From Pyrrhoderma lamaoense (taxonomy: Eukaryota; Basidiomycota; Agaricomycetes; Hymenochaetales; Hymenochaetaceae), in assembly GCA_002794735.1 (NCBI GenBank), contig NBAZ01000002.1, positions 2,108,001 through 2,172,000 on the forward strand: a stretch of DNA of 64,000 nucleotides, written 5' to 3'. A program made the position numbers and the translations under genes. Shown piece by piece: positions 63,099 through 64,000 of the stretch (the first letter of the stretch is position 1; every line of letters begins with the position of its first letter). The notes below the pieces were generated by a model that saw only the letters and a list, made by a program, of their open reading frames with translations, had not been told where the DNA came from and searched no databases.

Positions 63099-64000
63099 CT
63101 AAGTAACAGCAGCAGTGCTCACTGGTTCCTGGTAGATGGTCTGTGGGATTTGAGTCTGAATTGGGGAGGACGAAATATTTGGCTGAGGTTGTGTCGGGAT
63201 CTGAACGGATTGCTGTTGCTGTTGAGGGGACTGGGGCTGGGATTGCAATTGATAAGGTGAAGGGTGTGTCTGAGTTTGTATTACTTGTCCAGGATAATGT
63301 TGTGGCGACTCTTGAGGCTGAGGCTGAGACTGGGATTGGGGCTGGGGTTGATACTGCGGCTGAGGCTGAACTTGAACTTGTGCCTGAGGTTGAGGCTGGG
63401 CTTCCATAGATCCATAAGACGTCTTTCTTTCAGTCTCTTGTCCGTATGGCCTTTGTTGCTGTCCCGCATACTGGTCTGCCTGCCCTTGTACTTGAGAAGC
63501 AACGGAAACAGCAGCAGAAACTGGCGCCTTATCCGTCAGGCCTGGCACTGAAATAAAGTACACAGCACCAGTCAAATCTGTCCCGCCCTGTGCATAGTAC
63601 TGCGCCCAAGCCTGTGCATTGGGGTCCGGGTAGGTCGCATTTGGATCGAAGATATAGGGTGGTCCTTGCGTAATCGTCTTCGGACCCACTATTTGTTGCT
63701 GAGGTTGCTGCGCAGCAACAGGGCCTTGAGATTCTGGCTGTTGTTGCCCCTGAGCTTGCATCCGGCTCGGGCTGGAGGGTTGTTGTTGCTGTTGTACTTG
63801 CTGTTGCTGATACTGATTCTGTATTTGAACCTGAGGCTGAGTAGCAGGCAATGGCTCCGAATAACCGTTCTGTTGAGGTTGCGACTGTTGAGGGTACTGC
63901 GTAGTCGACTGAACTTGGGGTTGGGGGCTTTGTTGAGGCTGATTTATGTTCATATTTGCAAAGGATGCATACATGGCTTCGGTTTTAACCTGGGGAGACT
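63099..64000 (-). CDS. C-terminal part of a Gln-rich protein (partial)
   Basis: The frame is open from the right edge through to the stop at 63099 (about 300 residues seen). It is dominated by Gln, Pro and Ser (QQQQVQQQQQP-like runs, PQPQ repeats). One conserved island lies between: PKTITQGPPYIFDPNA, PDPNAQAWAQYYAQGGTDLT and GAVYFISVPGL. The repeated Gln-Pro sections come from CAG/CAA-rich DNA and are likely disordered. The N-terminal domains, which would name the gene, are outside the window. The open frame at 63143-63409 on the other strand is its shadow. Confidence 0.65.
   Translation of the reverse strand, partial: SPQVKTEAMYASFANMNINQPQQSPQPQVQSTTQYPQQSQPQQNGYSEPLPATQPQVQIQNQYQQQQVQQQQQPSSPSRMQAQGQQQPESQGPVAAQQPQQQIVGPKTITQGPPYIFDPNATYPDPNAQAWAQYYAQGGTDLTGAVYFISVPGLTDKAPVSAAVSVASQVQGQADQYAGQQQRPYGQETERKTSYGSMEAQPQPQAQVQVQPQPQYQPQPQSQSQPQPQESPQHYPGQVIQTQTHPSPYQLQSQPQSPQQQQQSVQIPTQPQPNISSSPIQTQIPQTIYQEPVSTAAVT

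Noticed and set aside
63143..63551. Plus-strand ORFs rich in Leu/Arg and Glu/Ala
   Set aside because: They are frame shadows of CAG/CAA-type repeats in the Gln-rich minus-strand gene.

Overview
This 64 kb window is nuclear DNA of a filamentous basidiomycete, most likely a mushroom-forming agaricomycete. The genes are split by many introns, mostly about 50-65 bp, with GTATGT/GTAAGT-like donors and CTAAC/CTGAC-like branch sites. They sit a few hundred bases apart on both strands. Several products (FCH-DEP-RhoGAP protein, fungal M50B-like peptidase, DUF3455 secreted proteins, a two-part glycosyltransferase) match families I know from this group. I see no transposon, virus, CRISPR array, rRNA or convincing tRNA.

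Layout. 1-897: 5' part of an anoctamin/Ist2-like membrane protein (-), running off the left edge. 3226-7050: long Ser-rich protein (+). 7807-9377: conserved basidiomycete lysine-rich protein (+). 9650-10951: two small intronless orphan genes (-) that resemble each other. 12137-13990: MAPEG glutathione transferase and the mitochondrial fission factor FIS1 (+). 14824-17008: M50B-like intramembrane peptidase (-) divergent from histone H2A (+). 17342-21482: FCH-DEP-RhoGAP regulator (-). 22665-23267: RGG-rich protein (-). 24362-25524: mitochondrial ribosomal protein mL44 (+). 25847-27895: cofactor-independent phosphoglycerate mutase (-). 29321-31870: vacuolar M20 carboxypeptidase (+). 32093-34575: TPR-SET protein (+). 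34861-40545: two DUF3455 secreted-protein genes (-) and a decayed third copy (+). 41504-46941: glycogen debranching enzyme (-). 47794-51378: PAT1 decapping activator (+). 51639-54431: type II membrane glycosyltransferase (-). 54648-56834: biotin-protein ligase (+). 56996-57525: small zinc-ribbon protein (-). 57866-58831: pirin (-). 59200-60975: Notchless/RSA4 ribosome-assembly factor (+). 61135-62435: divergent histone H4/H3 pair. 63099-64000: Gln-rich C-terminus of a gene running off the right edge (-).

The window is mostly conserved housekeeping genes: glycolysis and glycogen use, protein turnover, mitochondria, chromatin, mRNA decay and ribosome assembly. The accessory part is 34.8-41.5 kb, with the DUF3455 cluster and long gene-poor stretches. 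One signal runs through the whole window. At least eight otherwise conserved genes need a single base added (once, removed) inside a short homopolymer to stay in frame. That looks like residual sequencing error rather than gene death, and several coordinates below assume it.

I found no clearly new multi-gene system. The best leads are the orphan gene pair at 9.6-11 kb, the RhoGAP domain that appears to lack its arginine finger, the lengthened histone H3 tail, and the partly decayed DUF3455 cluster.
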